64,000 nucleotides of DNA from the NCBI RefSeq assembly GCF_016785085.1, contig NZ_JAENHO010000003.1, forward strand, positions 1 through 64,000. Reading direction: 5' to 3'. The notes under the pieces are model-generated. The model was not told where the DNA came from. It made no database searches and saw only the letters and a program-made list of their open reading frames with translations. The translations under genes were made by a program, and so were the position numbers. Positions 8,219 through 17,727 of the stretch are shown here, piece after piece. Within the stretch, counting starts at the first letter, position 1. Every line of letters starts with the position of its first letter. This DNA comes from Paractinoplanes lichenicola (GTDB lineage: Bacteria > Actinomycetota > Actinomycetes > Mycobacteriales > Micromonosporaceae).

Positions 8219-10375
8219 GTGGGGAGGCAAGATTCACACGATGGTCCCGACTACGACGGCGTGTCCGAGTCGCATCGGGGCTCCGGAAACGGTAACCCGG
8301 CGGCGGCCCGTGCGGATGATTCTTCGGCGCAGCCCGGCCCGACCGTCGATCTCAGGGGTCACGTGACGGCACAAAAGCCGCAGCAGTCCCCAGAAACCCC
8401 GGCTCAGCCACCCGTTCGGCCGGAATCGACGCCCGGTCGGGCACAGGTTTCCAGCGATTCGCGGCAACCCCAGCGCGGGGACGCGGACGGGCCGCAAGAT
8501 CGGCAGGTGCGGCCGCAGGATTCGGGACAAGATCACAGTGGTTCGGCTGACGAGACGGCGCGGATTGCGGCGCCCTCCGCGGAGCGTGCGCAGGGGGCCT
8601 GGGCTACGGCTCCGGCTGAGGCGGGCGGCGGGACCTATGGGCGAGCTTCGGTGCCGATCAACAACGTGCGGCCGACGTCGCCGGCTGCGGCCAGTGGGCG
8701 GAGCGGGCCGGCTGCGGAGAGCGGACCTGCGGCGGGGCCAGCGGCGAGCGGGCCGGCTGCGGGGAGCGGACCTGCGGCGGGGCCGGCGGCGACCGGGCCG
8801 GTGGCGGGGAGCGGGCCTGCGGGGGCGGGTGCCAGGGGCGGTGCCGGGGTGGCGGGCGCCGTTGGCGGGGCTGCCGGGGGTGTCGCGCTGAATGCGCTTG
8901 ACCCGGCATTATCCCCCGTAGCGGGCGATTCGGCCCGGACCGACGACGGCGCCGGGCCAGGTGCAGTGGGTGCCGATTCCCCAAGTCGTACGAAATGGTT
9001 TGTGGCCCTTTCGGTGGTGATCGTTTTGGTGGTCGCCGCGGGCGTGGTCGGACTGGTGCGCCCGGGCCCGGTCGACGGCTGGTTGTCGGCCGAACCCACC
9101 ACATCGCCCACGCCGGCCCCGGCCACGCCCGAAGCGTCGCCCACGCCGGTGCTCGTGGCGGCGACCGGTGGTGGCACGGCACTCACCAGCGACGGCGTGA
9201 CCAGGGCGATCGACCCGCTCGTGAAGTCGGCCGCGCTGGGCACGAAGGTGCACGTGGCGGTGCTCGACGTGGGCTCGGACGAGGTGCTCTACGCGCGTAA
9301 CGCGGACACGATGACCACGCCCGCCTCGACGACGAAGCTGCTGACGGCGGCCGCGATCCTGGATGCGCGCGGACCGTCGTACCGGCTGAGCACCCGCGTG
9401 GTGGCGGGCAGCGCGCCGGGCGAGGTCGTGCTGATCGGCGGCGGCGACCCGACGCTGGCCACGGCCAAGAACACGCTGTTCCCCGGCGCCGCGCGGCTCG
9501 ATCTGCTGGCGGCCCAGGTCAAGAAGGCGCTGGGGACGACCAAGCCAACCCGTTTGCTGTACGACACCTCGCTGTTCAGCGGGCCCGAGACGGCTCGCGG
9601 ATGGGACTCCAGCGACATCTCGTTCGGGCAGGTCTCCCGCATTCAGGCGCTCATGGTCAACGCGGGACGGGTGAAGCCGATCCACAACGAGTTCGGCGGT
9701 GACCCGCGCTCGTCGAATCCGGCCGACGCGGCGGCCAAGGCGTTCGCGAAGATGCTCGGGGTGCCGGCGGCGGCCGTGAAAAAGGGCAAAGCGCCGGCCG
9801 CCGGTCAGCAGCTGGGGATCGTCCAGTCGCCGCCGATGGTGCAGCTCACCGACTGGATGCTCGAGCAGAGCGACAACACGGCGGCCGAGGTGCTGGGCCG
9901 GCAGGTCGCGATCGCCGGGGGCAAGGCGGGCACGTTCGACAACGCCACCGACGCGATCATCGGCCGGATGCGCGACCTCGGGCTGCCCGCCGACGAGGCC
10001 AACCTGTACGACGCGAGCGGCCTGTCGCGCAACAACGGGATCAGCCCGACCCTGCTGACCCAGCTGCTGGCGTTCGCCGCGTCGGGGCAGAAACCCGCGC
10101 TGAGCAGCATGTTCGGCGGGCTGCCGGTGGCCGGCTGGTCGGGCACGATGACCAAGCGGTTCGTCAAGCCCGCGCCCAACCAGGTCGGGCAGGGCGTCGT
10201 GCGGGCCAAGACCGGCACGTTGAGCGGCGTCAACACGATGGCCGGGGTGCTGACGACGGCCGACGGGCGGCTGCTGGTCTTCGCGATCATGGCGAGCGGG
10301 TCGGCCAACGCGGTGACCGGGCGGGCGGCGCTCGACCGGGTGGCCGCTCGCATGGTCTCGTGCGGATGCCTTTAG
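8219..10375 (+). CDS. dacB: D-alanyl-D-alanine carboxypeptidase/endopeptidase (PBP4, S13 family)
   Basis: Trims peptidoglycan stem peptides or cross-links outside the membrane. The 718-aa protein starts at a GTG after AGGAGG. Residues 1 to about 255 are a cytoplasmic low-complexity tail rich in Pro, Ala and Gly, including repeated SGPAAGPAA-like blocks. One transmembrane helix (WFVALSVVIVLVVAAGVVGL) follows, then the penicillin-binding domain with all three motifs: Ser370-xx-Lys373 (STTK), Ser551-Asp-Asn553 and Lys664-Thr-Gly. The long N-terminal tail is unusual for PBP4 and could receive cytoplasmic signals; that is speculation. The catalytic call is firm. Confidence 0.93.
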   Translation: MGRQDSHDGPDYDGVSESHRGSGNGNPAAARADDSSAQPGPTVDLRGHVTAQKPQQSPETPAQPPVRPESTPGRAQVSSDSRQPQRGDADGPQDRQVRPQDSGQDHSGSADETARIAAPSAERAQGAWATAPAEAGGGTYGRASVPINNVRPTSPAAASGRSGPAAESGPAAGPAASGPAAGSGPAAGPAATGPVAGSGPAGAGARGGAGVAGAVGGAAGGVALNALDPALSPVAGDSARTDDGAGPGAVGADSPSRTKWFVALSVVIVLVVAAGVVGLVRPGPVDGWLSAEPTTSPTPAPATPEASPTPVLVAATGGGTALTSDGVTRAIDPLVKSAALGTKVHVAVLDVGSDEVLYARNADTMTTPASTTKLLTAAAILDARGPSYRLSTRVVAGSAPGEVVLIGGGDPTLATAKNTLFPGAARLDLLAAQVKKALGTTKPTRLLYDTSLFSGPETARGWDSSDISFGQVSRIQALMVNAGRVKPIHNEFGGDPRSSNPADAAAKAFAKMLGVPAAAVKKGKAPAAGQQLGIVQSPPMVQLTDWMLEQSDNTAAEVLGRQVAIAGGKAGTFDNATDAIIGRMRDLGLPADEANLYDASGLSRNNGISPTLLTQLLAFAASGQKPALSSMFGGLPVAGWSGTMTKRFVKPAPNQVGQGVVRAKTGTLSGVNTMAGVLTTADGRLLVFAIMASGSANAVTGRAALDRVAARMVSCGCL

Positions 10376-10446
10376 TCCGGTTCGGGCGGCGGACGTGGGT
10401 GCTGATCTCCGGGTTTCACCTGAGGTCTGGGCTCGATTTCCGCGGG

Positions 10447-10452
10447 TACGGT
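10447..10452 (+). promoter_or_regulatory. Likely -10 element of a leaderless transcript (DUF2342 gene)
   Basis: TACGGT fits the actinobacterial TANNNT -10 pattern and ends 7 nt before the ATG at 10460. Transcription would then start at or next to the start codon. No Shine-Dalgarno sequence is seen. Confidence 0.4.
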
Positions 10453-10459
10453 GGTGGGC

Positions 10460-11521
10460 ATGGCGCAGTTCGTTGATTGGGACCTGGCCGCCGCGACCGC
10501 GGGCGCGCTGTCGAAATCCGGCCCCGCGGTGTCTTATGACGACGCGATGGCGGTGGTGACCGAGCTGCGGAATCTGACCGACGAGGCGGCCGGGCACGTG
10601 GCCGCCTACACGGGTCTCACCTCGCAGGTCGAGGTGCCGCCCGTGCGGGTGGTCGACCGCAAGGACTGGGCCGCGGTCAACATCGCGGGCCTCAAAGAGG
10701 TGATCATCCCGCTCGTCAGCCGGCTCTCGGGCGACAAGCAGCCGGGCGGGCTGGCCGACGCGATCGGCTCGCGGGTCACCGGCGTGCAGGCCGGCACGAT
10801 CCTGGCCTACATGTCGGGCCGGGTCCTCGGGCAATACGAGGTGTTCTCCGGCAACCCCGGCCAGCTGCTGCTCAACGCGCCCAACATCGTCGAGGTGGAG
10901 CGCAAGCTCGGCGCCGACTCGCGCGACTTCCGGCTCTGGGTCTGCCTGCACGAGGTCACCCACCGCACCCAGTTCACCGCCGTCCCCTGGATGCGCGGCT
11001 ATTTCCTGGGCGAGGTGCAGGCCTTCGTCGACGCGTCGCAGAGCACCGAGCACATCCTCGAGCGCATGCGCCGCGGCGTGGCCACCCTGTCCGACGCGCT
11101 GCGCGACCCCGATTCGCGCTCCTCGGTGCTCGACATCGTGCAGACCCCGGGGCAGAAGGCGGTGCTCGACCGGCTGACCGCGCTGATGACCCTGCTCGAG
11201 GGGCACGCCGAGTTCGTGATGGACGGGGTCGGCCCCGAGGTCATCCCGAGCGTCGAGTCGATCCGGGCCAAGTTCAACCGGCGGCGCGAGAGCGGCAACC
11301 CGCTCGAGAAGGCCGTGCGCCGGCTGCTCGGCATCGAGGTCAAGATGCGGCAGTACGCCGAGGGCCGCAAGTTCGTGCACGGCGTGGTCGAGCGGGTCGG
11401 CATGGACGGCTTCAACAAGATCTTCGACTCGCCGCTCACGCTGCCGCGGCTCGACGAGCTCGGCGACCCCGACGCCTGGGTGACCCGGGTGCACGGGTCG
11501 CAGCCCGCGATCGGCGGCTAG
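10460..11521 (+). CDS. Zinc-dependent metalloprotease-like protein, DUF2342 family
   Basis: A 353-aa actinobacterial protein of the family named for F420-associated proteins or zinc-dependent metalloproteases. The telling motif is HEVTHRTQF at about residue 165, an HExxH-type zinc site. A downstream [10 protein letters not shown] segment (about residue 250) could supply further ligands. The rest is mostly helical with no signal peptide, so it is probably cytosolic. The ATG at 10460 was chosen over a GTG at 10451 because a TANNNT -10 box sits just upstream. It lies between dacB and tilS as in M. tuberculosis (Rv3626c). The substrate is unknown. Confidence 0.85.
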   Translation: MAQFVDWDLAAATAGALSKSGPAVSYDDAMAVVTELRNLTDEAAGHVAAYTGLTSQVEVPPVRVVDRKDWAAVNIAGLKEVIIPLVSRLSGDKQPGGLADAIGSRVTGVQAGTILAYMSGRVLGQYEVFSGNPGQLLLNAPNIVEVERKLGADSRDFRLWVCLHEVTHRTQFTAVPWMRGYFLGEVQAFVDASQSTEHILERMRRGVATLSDALRDPDSRSSVLDIVQTPGQKAVLDRLTALMTLLEGHAEFVMDGVGPEVIPSVESIRAKFNRRRESGNPLEKAVRRLLGIEVKMRQYAEGRKFVHGVVERVGMDGFNKIFDSPLTLPRLDELGDPDAWVTRVHGSQPAIGG

Positions 11522-11535
11522 TCCGTGACCGCCTG

Positions 11536-12588
11536 ATGGCCCGGATCCCGCCCGCCGTCGCCGCGGTGCGGCTGGCCGTGCGCCGGGCCCTGCCCGCGGA
11601 CGGGCTGGTGCTGGTGGCGTGCTCGGGCGGGGCGGATTCGCTGGCCCTGGCGGCGGCGGCTCGGTTCGTGGGCCGGTCGGTCGGGCTCGTCACCGTCGAC
11701 CACGGGCTGCAGGCGGGGTCGGCGGCGCGAGCGGCCGACGTGGCGGCCTGGGCCTCCTCCGCTGGTCTGGAGCCGGTGACGGTGGAGACGGTGTCGGTGG
11801 ACGGGCTGCCGGGCGGGCCCGAGGCGGCCGCGCGGACGGCCCGTTATGCGGCGTTGGAAGCGGCGGCGGCGCGGGCCGGAGCGGCGGCTGTGCTGCTCGG
11901 GCACACCCGCGACGATCAGGCCGAGACGGTGCTGCTGGCGCTGGCCCGGGGCGCGGGGCCGCGGGGGCTGGCCGGGATGCCGGCGCGCAAGGGCATCTTC
12001 GTACGGCCGCTGCTCGACGTGGCCCGGGCCGACACGCGCAAGGCGTGCGCGGCTCAGGGGCTGGTGCCCTGGGAGGACCCGCACAACTCGGATCCGGCGT
12101 TCGCTCGGTCCCGCGTACGGGGGACGGCTCTTCCTGCCCTGGTCGAGGCGCTGGGGCCGGCCGTGGTGGCGAATCTGGCCCGGTCGGCGTTGATGATCGC
12201 AGCCGACAACGAGGCGCTGGACGCGTTGGCCGCCGAGGCCCTGTGGAAAACCGAGGACGGCCTGTGGACAACCGAGGCCGACGAGCTTGACAGCGGTGTA
12301 GCTTCTGCCGACACGTCCCTGGGTGGGCGGGGGAGGCGGCGGCTGCTCGGCACGCCAAAACGCCCGCCTCTTGAAATTTCGGAATTGTCGGGCATGCGGC
12401 CGGCATTGCGGCGGCGGGTGCTGCACAGGTGGGCCCGGGAACTCGGCGCGCCCGGAAGCGCGTTGTCTCATCGGCACGTGGAGGCCCTCGACGCCCTCGT
12501 CACGCAGTGGCACGGGCAGGGGGCGGTGCACCTGCCGGGCGGCATTCAGGTGATCCGTGAGCGGGGCGCACTCGTTCGAGTGCCCTGA
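11536..12588 (+). CDS. tilS: tRNA(Ile)-lysidine synthase
   Basis: Modifies C34 of the CAU-anticodon isoleucine tRNA to lysidine using ATP and lysine, so that AUA is read correctly. The PP-loop ATPase motif SGGADSLAL begins at Ser30, and the [13 protein letters not shown] segment typical of the family lies near residue 117. At 350 aa it has a short C-terminal region, as in other actinobacterial TilS. The start at 11536 lies 14 bp after the DUF2342 stop. It is followed by hpt, the usual tilS-hpt-ftsH order. Confidence 0.93.
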   Translation: MARIPPAVAAVRLAVRRALPADGLVLVACSGGADSLALAAAARFVGRSVGLVTVDHGLQAGSAARAADVAAWASSAGLEPVTVETVSVDGLPGGPEAAARTARYAALEAAAARAGAAAVLLGHTRDDQAETVLLALARGAGPRGLAGMPARKGIFVRPLLDVARADTRKACAAQGLVPWEDPHNSDPAFARSRVRGTALPALVEALGPAVVANLARSALMIAADNEALDALAAEALWKTEDGLWTTEADELDSGVASADTSLGGRGRRRLLGTPKRPPLEISELSGMRPALRRRVLHRWARELGAPGSALSHRHVEALDALVTQWHGQGAVHLPGGIQVIRERGALVRVP

Positions 12589-12726
12589 CGCCTTGTGAGA
12601 GTTGTCACTCCTAGTGTCGGATTCTCCGGTCACGGTGGGTGGAACGGGCCCTTTTCCAGGGGTTCAGGCCGAGTTGATCGGTGCCCCGTGCGGCGACCGG
12701 CAACCTTCGTACGGCACGCTGGGTCC

Positions 12727-13302
12727 ATGGCTGACGGGTCCTGGTACGACTCCGACATCGATCACGTGATCATCTCCGAGGAGCAGATCCGGGAAAAGAT
12801 CGCCGAACTGGCGAAGCAGGTCTCCGCCGACCACACGGGGGCGGAGGGCGGCATCCTCCTGGTCTGCGTGCTCAAGGGCGCGGTCATGTTCATGGCCGAC
12901 TTCGCCCGCGCGCTGGCCGGTCACGGTCCGTCCACCGAGATGGAGTTCATGGCCGTCTCGTCGTACGGGCAGGGCACCACGTCCTCGGGCGTCGTGCGCA
13001 TCCTCAAGGATCTCGACCGCGACATCACCGGCCGCCACGTGGTCGTGGTGGAGGACATCGTCGACTCCGGGCTGACCCTGTCGTGGCTGATGAAATATCT
13101 GCAGTCGCGCTCGGCCGCCAGCGTCGAGGTGGTCGCGCTGTTCCGCAAGCCCGACGCCGTGAAGGTGCAGGTCCCGGTGAAGTACGTCGGGTTCGACATC
13201 CCCAACGAGTTCGTCGTCGGTTACGGTCTGGATTTCGCGGAGCGCTACCGTGAGCTGCCGTATGTCGGGGTGTTGAAGCCCGAGGTCTACGCCCGTAGCT
13301 GA
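12727..13302 (+). CDS. hpt: Hypoxanthine phosphoribosyltransferase
   Basis: Purine salvage enzyme converting hypoxanthine (and guanine) plus PRPP to IMP (GMP). The PRPP-binding signature VVVVEDIVDSGLTL is present near residue 105, and the flexible-loop region SSYGQGTTSSG near residue 80. The 191-aa length from the ATG at 12727 (MADGSWYDSDIDHV) is normal. The open frame extends upstream to 12595 but that part lacks family similarity. It sits between tilS and ftsH in the conserved actinobacterial order. Confidence 0.95.
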   Translation: MADGSWYDSDIDHVIISEEQIREKIAELAKQVSADHTGAEGGILLVCVLKGAVMFMADFARALAGHGPSTEMEFMAVSSYGQGTTSSGVVRILKDLDRDITGRHVVVVEDIVDSGLTLSWLMKYLQSRSAASVEVVALFRKPDAVKVQVPVKYVGFDIPNEFVVGYGLDFAERYRELPYVGVLKPEVYARS

Positions 13303-13573
13303 ACCGTTTCTCAGTCTGTTCTCAGAAATCCGTCCTTATGGGCGGTTTTGCCACCAAAGCTTGCTGAACGGGCGGCAGCCGGCGGATGTCCGGGCGACGG
13401 GCTCACGGGTTCGCAAGCGGCACCCACGGTGTACCGTCGAGTGACCGATGGCGCAGTGTCACAAGCGCCGGAGGGGCCGGGGGTTTCTTCGCTACCGCGG
13501 GGGTATCAGACCGGGGCCGTCGGTGGGCGGCACGTTGAGGTGACCAGGACGCCGATCAGGAGGGTCCGGGCGC

Positions 13574-15610
13574 TTGGCGCCCGACAACAGTATGGAACGT
13601 ACGCGTTTCTTCCGCCGCCCGGTGGTCTGGATCATTCTGGTGATCATCGGCGTGATTGCGCTGAGCTCGTTCTTCACCAGTGGTCCGAGCTACCAGCGCG
13701 TAGATACCTCGGTGGCGCTCGAGCGCCTGAACCAGCCGGGCATCGAGAAGGTCGTCCAGAAGGACAAGGAGCAGACGCTCCAGATCGATCTCGCCTCGCC
13801 CGAGCGGTTCGAGGGCAAGACCACCGACAAGATCGAGACCCAGTATCCGTACGAGGTCACGCAGGCGATCTGGAACGAGGTGCAGGAAGCCAAGACCGCG
13901 GGCCGGATCACCGGCACGATCAACGCCACGGTCTCGGGTGACAACATCCTCTTCAGCCTGCTGATCAACCTGCTTCCGATCGCGATTCTCGTGATCCTGC
14001 TGCTGCTGTTCATGTCGCAGATGCAGGGTGGCGGCTCGCGGGTGCTCAACTTCGGCAAGTCCAAGGCGAAGATGATCACCAAGGACACGCCCAAGACGAC
14101 GTTCGCCGACGTGGCGGGCTCGGAGGAGGCTGTTCAGGAACTGCACGAGATCAAGGACTTCCTGCAGAACCCGGCGAAGTATCAGGCGCTCGGCGCCAAG
14201 ATCCCGAAGGGCGTGCTGCTGTTCGGCCCGCCCGGAACGGGTAAGACGCTGCTGGCCCGCGCGGTCGCCGGCGAGGCCGGAGTGCCGTTCTACTCGATCT
14301 CGGGTTCCGACTTCGTCGAGATGTTCGTGGGTGTCGGCGCGAGCCGCGTCCGCGACCTGTTCGAGCAGGCCAAGTCGAACGCGCCGGCGATCGTCTTCGT
14401 CGACGAGATCGACGCCGTCGGCCGGCACCGCGGCGCCGGCATGGGCGGCGGTCACGACGAGCGCGAGCAGACGCTCAACCAGCTGCTCGTCGAGATGGAC
14501 GGCTTCGACACCAAGGGCGGGGTCATCCTGATCGCGGCCACCAACCGGCCCGACATCCTCGACCCGGCGCTGCTGCGTCCCGGCCGTTTCGACCGCCAGA
14601 TCCCGGTCGACAACCCGGACATGGAGGGTCGCAAGCAGATCCTCCGGGTGCACGCCAAGGGCAAGCCGTTCACGCCTGACGTCGACCTCGACTCCGTGGC
14701 CCGTCGCACGCCGGGCTTCTCCGGCGCCGACCTGGCCAACGTGATCAATGAGGCCGCGCTGCTGACCGCGCGTAACGAGAAGCGGGCGATCTCCAACGAG
14801 TTCCTCGAGGAGTCGATCGACCGCGTCATCGCCGGCCCCGAGCGCCGCACGCGGGCGATGAGCGACAACGAGAAGAAGATCACCGCGTACCACGAGGGTG
14901 GGCACGCGCTGGTGGCCTACGCGTTGCCGCACTCCGCGCCGGTGCACAAGGTGACGATCCTGCCGCGTGGCCGCTCGCTGGGTCACACGCTGGTGCTGCC
15001 GACGGAAGACAAGTACACGCAGACCCGCGCCGAGATGATCGACACCCTGGCCTACGCGCTGGGTGGCCGGGCCGCCGAGGAGCTCGTCTTCCACGAGCCC
15101 ACCACCGGCGCCGGCAACGACATCGAGAAGGCGTCGGGCCTGGCCCGGGCCATGGTCACCCAGTACGGCATGAGCTCCAAGCTCGGTGCGGTCAAGTACG
15201 GCACCAGCGGCGACGAGCCGTTCATGGGTCGCAACATGGGTCACGAGCGGGACTACTCCGACTCGGTGGCGGCCGACATCGACGCCGAGGTGCGCGCGCT
15301 CATCGAGCTGGCGCACGACGAGGCGTGGGAGATCCTGGTCGAATACCGGGACGTCCTCGACAGCATGGTCCTCGAGCTGATGGAGAAAGAAACCATCACC
15401 CGCGAGGACATGGACCGGATCTGCGTCCGCGTGGTCAAGCGCCCGCCGATGTCGCCGTTCAACGGCTTCGGCAAGCGCCTGCCCTCCGAGGCGCCCCCGG
15501 TGCTGACCCCGGCCGAGCGCGACAAGCTCAAGGCGCAGGCCGAGGCGGACGGGCAGATCGCCGTCGGGCCCAACCCGAACGGCAGCAGCAGCTCGGACGG
15601 CAGCAACTGA
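13574..15610 (+). CDS. ftsH: ATP-dependent zinc metalloprotease FtsH
   Basis: Membrane-bound AAA+ protease that extracts and degrades membrane and short-lived proteins. Two transmembrane helices ([18 protein letters not shown] near residue 17 and [19 protein letters not shown] near 130) flank an extracellular segment. The AAA domain has Walker A GPPGTGKT near residue 219 and Walker [12 protein letters not shown]. The zinc protease site HEGGH starts at His440. The TTG at 13574 has AGGAGGG 9 nt upstream. The ATG at 13592 (MERTRFFRR), used by some homologues, lies 27 nt from it. Length is 678 aa. A 271-bp upstream gap holds its promoter region but no clear element. Confidence 0.96.
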   Translation: MAPDNSMERTRFFRRPVVWIILVIIGVIALSSFFTSGPSYQRVDTSVALERLNQPGIEKVVQKDKEQTLQIDLASPERFEGKTTDKIETQYPYEVTQAIWNEVQEAKTAGRITGTINATVSGDNILFSLLINLLPIAILVILLLLFMSQMQGGGSRVLNFGKSKAKMITKDTPKTTFADVAGSEEAVQELHEIKDFLQNPAKYQALGAKIPKGVLLFGPPGTGKTLLARAVAGEAGVPFYSISGSDFVEMFVGVGASRVRDLFEQAKSNAPAIVFVDEIDAVGRHRGAGMGGGHDEREQTLNQLLVEMDGFDTKGGVILIAATNRPDILDPALLRPGRFDRQIPVDNPDMEGRKQILRVHAKGKPFTPDVDLDSVARRTPGFSGADLANVINEAALLTARNEKRAISNEFLEESIDRVIAGPERRTRAMSDNEKKITAYHEGGHALVAYALPHSAPVHKVTILPRGRSLGHTLVLPTEDKYTQTRAEMIDTLAYALGGRAAEELVFHEPTTGAGNDIEKASGLARAMVTQYGMSSKLGAVKYGTSGDEPFMGRNMGHERDYSDSVAADIDAEVRALIELAHDEAWEILVEYRDVLDSMVLELMEKETITREDMDRICVRVVKRPPMSPFNGFGKRLPSEAPPVLTPAERDKLKAQAEADGQIAVGPNPNGSSSSDGSN

Positions 15611-16254
15611 GCAGCGACGACGACGAGCTGGACTATCTCGCCGCCCGTTTGGTCGACGGCAAGCTCACCGGTGCGCCGGTCGAGCAGGCCGTCGACCTCG
15701 GGCGGATCGAGAAGGCGGTTCGCGAGATCCTCATCGCGGTCGGGGAAGATCCCGACCGCGACGGCCTGGAGCGCACCCCGGCCCGCGTGGCCCGGGCGTA
15801 CGCGGAGCTGTTCGCCGGCCTGCGGGTCGACCCGGCCGACGTGCTGCGCACCACCTTCGAGGCCGACCACGAAGAGATGGTCCTCGTCCGTGACATCGAA
15901 GTGATGAGCATGTGCGAGCACCATCTGCTCCCGTTCAAGGGCGTGGCGCACATCGGCTACATCCCCGGCCCGCACGGCCGGATCACCGGGCTCTCCAAGC
16001 TGGCCCGCCTGGTCGAGGTCTACGCCCGCCGGCCCCAGGTGCAGGAGCGGCTGACCTCGCAGATAGCCGACCTGCTGATGGCCAAGCTGGACGCGCGCGG
16101 GGCGATAGTCGTGCTCGAGTGCGAGCACCTGTGCATGGAGATGCGCGGCATTCGCAAGGTCGGCGCCCGTACGGTCACCTCGGCCGTGCGCGGGGCTTAT
16201 CAGACCGACGCCAAGGTGCGCGCCGAGGCGATGGCGTTGATCAACGCCCGTTAG
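15607..16254 (+). CDS. folE: GTP cyclohydrolase I
   Basis: First step of tetrahydrofolate/pterin synthesis, GTP to dihydroneopterin triphosphate. Zinc and active-site motifs are clear: [18 protein letters not shown] near residue 103 and [10 protein letters not shown] near 173, plus [20 protein letters not shown] between them. No ATG or GTG lies in frame near the expected N-terminus. The choices are a CTG at 15607 overlapping the ftsH stop (CTGA), used here because the residues [10 protein letters not shown] look family-like, or a TTG at 15649. Neither has a clear Shine-Dalgarno site, so coupling to ftsH translation is likely. The folate partners folP, folB and folK lie at 30506-32306. Confidence 0.92.
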   Translation: MSSDDDELDYLAARLVDGKLTGAPVEQAVDLGRIEKAVREILIAVGEDPDRDGLERTPARVARAYAELFAGLRVDPADVLRTTFEADHEEMVLVRDIEVMSMCEHHLLPFKGVAHIGYIPGPHGRITGLSKLARLVEVYARRPQVQERLTSQIADLLMAKLDARGAIVVLECEHLCMEMRGIRKVGARTVTSAVRGAYQTDAKVRAEAMALINAR

Positions 16255-16745
16255 GCCCCCACCATCCGGTTGGCCAGGGTCGACATCGTGTACGTCCCGA
16301 TGCCCAGCACCACCTCGAGCGCGTTGCGGGTGGTGAAGCCGGCCGCGAGAAACTCCGTCAGATCCGCTTCGCCGGCCGTCGCCAGCACCTGAAGCGTGAA
16401 ATCGTGCAGTGCCGCCAAGCGAAGATCAGCCGGTCGCACCCCCGTACGCAGGGCGGAGATCAGCTCCGCGTCCGCGTTCAACTGCCGCAGGCGGCCGGTG
16501 TGCATGGCCAGGCAGACCCGGCACTGGTTGCGGGCGGCGATCACCATCACCACCACCTCGCGGGCCAGCGGGTCGAGCGTGGTCGCCTCGAACAGCTTGC
16601 TGGCCTGCAGAAACCCGCCGAGCAGCTCGGGCGACTCGGCCAGCAGGGCGACCGCGCCGGGCAGGTGACCGAGGTGCTGCACGGTCGACGCCATCAGCGG
16701 ACGGGAGGCGGCGGGCGCCGATTCGAGGGTGTGCTGGATGAACAT
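16251..16745 (-). CDS. Carboxymuconolactone decarboxylase/AhpD-like protein
   Basis: A 164-aa cytosolic protein of the AhpD/CMD fold, with the redox motif CRVCLAMH (Cys-x-x-Cys-x3-His), typical of peroxidase-like members. Residues upstream ([13 protein letters not shown]) match the family helix. The ATG at 16743-16745 follows GGAGGATCG, a good ribosome binding site. It is divergent from a MarR regulator over a 64-bp operator-rich gap, so MarR control of an oxidative or electrophile response is likely (inference). Its stop overlaps the convergent folE stop. The exact substrate is unknown. Confidence 0.85.
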   Translation of the reverse strand: MFIQHTLESAPAASRPLMASTVQHLGHLPGAVALLAESPELLGGFLQASKLFEATTLDPLAREVVVMVIAARNQCRVCLAMHTGRLRQLNADAELISALRTGVRPADLRLAALHDFTLQVLATAGEADLTEFLAAGFTTRNALEVVLGIGTYTMSTLANRMVGA

Positions 16746-16757
16746 CGATCCTCCGGT

Positions 16758-16805
16758 AAACTCGTCAACGTGGTTGTCGAAACAGTAAACCAGGTTGTCG
16801 AGTTT
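16758..16805. promoter_or_regulatory. Probable MarR operator in the divergent AhpD/MarR promoter
   Basis: Arms AAACTCGTCAAC (16758-16769) and GTTGTCGAGTTT (16794-16805) are inverted with 11 of 12 matches. A third copy of GTTGTCGA is at 16773. The three sites fill the gap between the two divergent genes, as expected for MarR autoregulation. Confidence 0.6.
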
Positions 16806-16809
16806 GCCA

Positions 16810-17283
16810 ATGCCGCCCGCGCCTGAGGACCCGCCCGGCTTCGAGCTGCCGCTGTTGCTGTTCGCCGGGTTCCGCACGCTCATCGACGAGCTGCACGCCG
16901 AGCTCGCGCGGTGCGGCCATCCCGACGCGCGCCCGGTGCACGGCTTCGCGATGCAGGCGATCGGGCCGGCCGGGGCCACCGCCAGCGAGGTCGGGCGGCG
17001 GCTGGGCGTCTCGAAGCAGGCGGCCGGCAAGACCGTCGACCGGCTGGCCGCCCTCGGCTACGTCGAGCGGGTGGACGACCCGCACGACGCCCGGCGCAAG
17101 CTGATCCGGCTGACCCCGCACGGCCTCGACATGCTGAACCAGTCGGCCGAGATCTTCGACCGGCTGCGGGCGCGGTGGGTCGAGCGGCTGGGCGCCGAGC
17201 GGGTCGCCTCGCTCGAAAGCTCCCTGCGTACGGTCGTGCCCGCCACGGGCTTCCCCGTCGACGTGCCCGGCTGGTTCGGTTAA
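16810..17283 (+). CDS. MarR family transcriptional regulator
   Basis: A 157-aa winged-helix regulator. The DNA-binding region is GATASEVGRRLGVSKQAAGK (about residues 53-72), followed by the wing VERVDDPHDARRKLIRLTP, a classic MarR pattern. N- and C-terminal helices would form the dimer interface. The ATG at 16810 is preferred; a TTG at 16795 would place the start inside the operator palindrome. It is divergent from the AhpD-like gene and probably represses both. The ligand cannot be told from sequence. Confidence 0.88.
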   Translation: MPPAPEDPPGFELPLLLFAGFRTLIDELHAELARCGHPDARPVHGFAMQAIGPAGATASEVGRRLGVSKQAAGKTVDRLAALGYVERVDDPHDARRKLIRLTPHGLDMLNQSAEIFDRLRARWVERLGAERVASLESSLRTVVPATGFPVDVPGWFG

Positions 17284-17310
17284 TCGGTGTCCGCCACTCC
17301 GGCACGCCGC

Positions 17311-17316
17311 GATACT
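17311..17316 (+). promoter_or_regulatory. Possible -10 element before the RidA-like gene
   Basis: GATACT ends 6 nt before the GTG at 17323 and differs from TATACT by one base. This is the leaderless arrangement seen at several other genes here. Confidence 0.3.
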
Positions 17317-17322
17317 GGCCCG

Positions 17323-17727
17323 GTGATCGAGAAGAAGCTCAACCCGCCGACCGTCCACGAGCCCCCGGGCTACTCCCACATCACGGTCTCGTCCGAGGGC
17401 CGCCTCGCCCACCTGGCCGGCCAGTGCCCGCTCGACCTCGACGGCAAGGTCGTCGGCGAACCGGGCGACTTCGACGCGCAGACCGACCAGGTGATCGCCA
17501 ACTGCCTGGCCGTGCTCGAGGCGGCCGGTGCCGCGCCCGGCGACGTGGTGCGCTCGGTGATCTACGTGGTGAGCTCCGACAGCGCCCAGCTCGCCGCCGT
17601 CTGGGACCGGCTCAACGAGTCGCCGCTGGCCCCGGCCTTCAGCACGGCATCGACCCTGCTCGGCGTGACCGTGCTCGGCTTCCGCGGGCAACTGGTCGAG
17701 GTCGACCTGACCGCGACCCTCAGTTGA
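17323..17727 (+). CDS. RidA/YjgF family protein
   Basis: A 134-aa member of the RidA family, whose characterised members hydrolyse reactive enamine/imine intermediates. Family features are an N-terminal lysine/proline segment (MIEKKLNPPTV), AHLAGQCPLDLDGKVVG, a central QTDQVIANCLAVLEAAGA helix and the VVRSVIYVV strand. The C-terminus carries VEVDLTATL. The usual Arg of active RidA proteins is not obvious, so imine deaminase activity is uncertain. A GTG at 17287 would add 12 residues; 17323 was preferred because a -10-like box precedes it and the length fits. The 3' end overlaps the convergent gene by 8 bp. Confidence 0.8.
   Translation: MIEKKLNPPTVHEPPGYSHITVSSEGRLAHLAGQCPLDLDGKVVGEPGDFDAQTDQVIANCLAVLEAAGAAPGDVVRSVIYVVSSDSAQLAAVWDRLNESPLAPAFSTASTLLGVTVLGFRGQLVEVDLTATLS

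Noticed and set aside
12242..12271. DnaA-like TGTGGACAA inside tilS
   Set aside because: It lies in a coding repeat ([14 protein letters not shown]) and is probably a codon coincidence.
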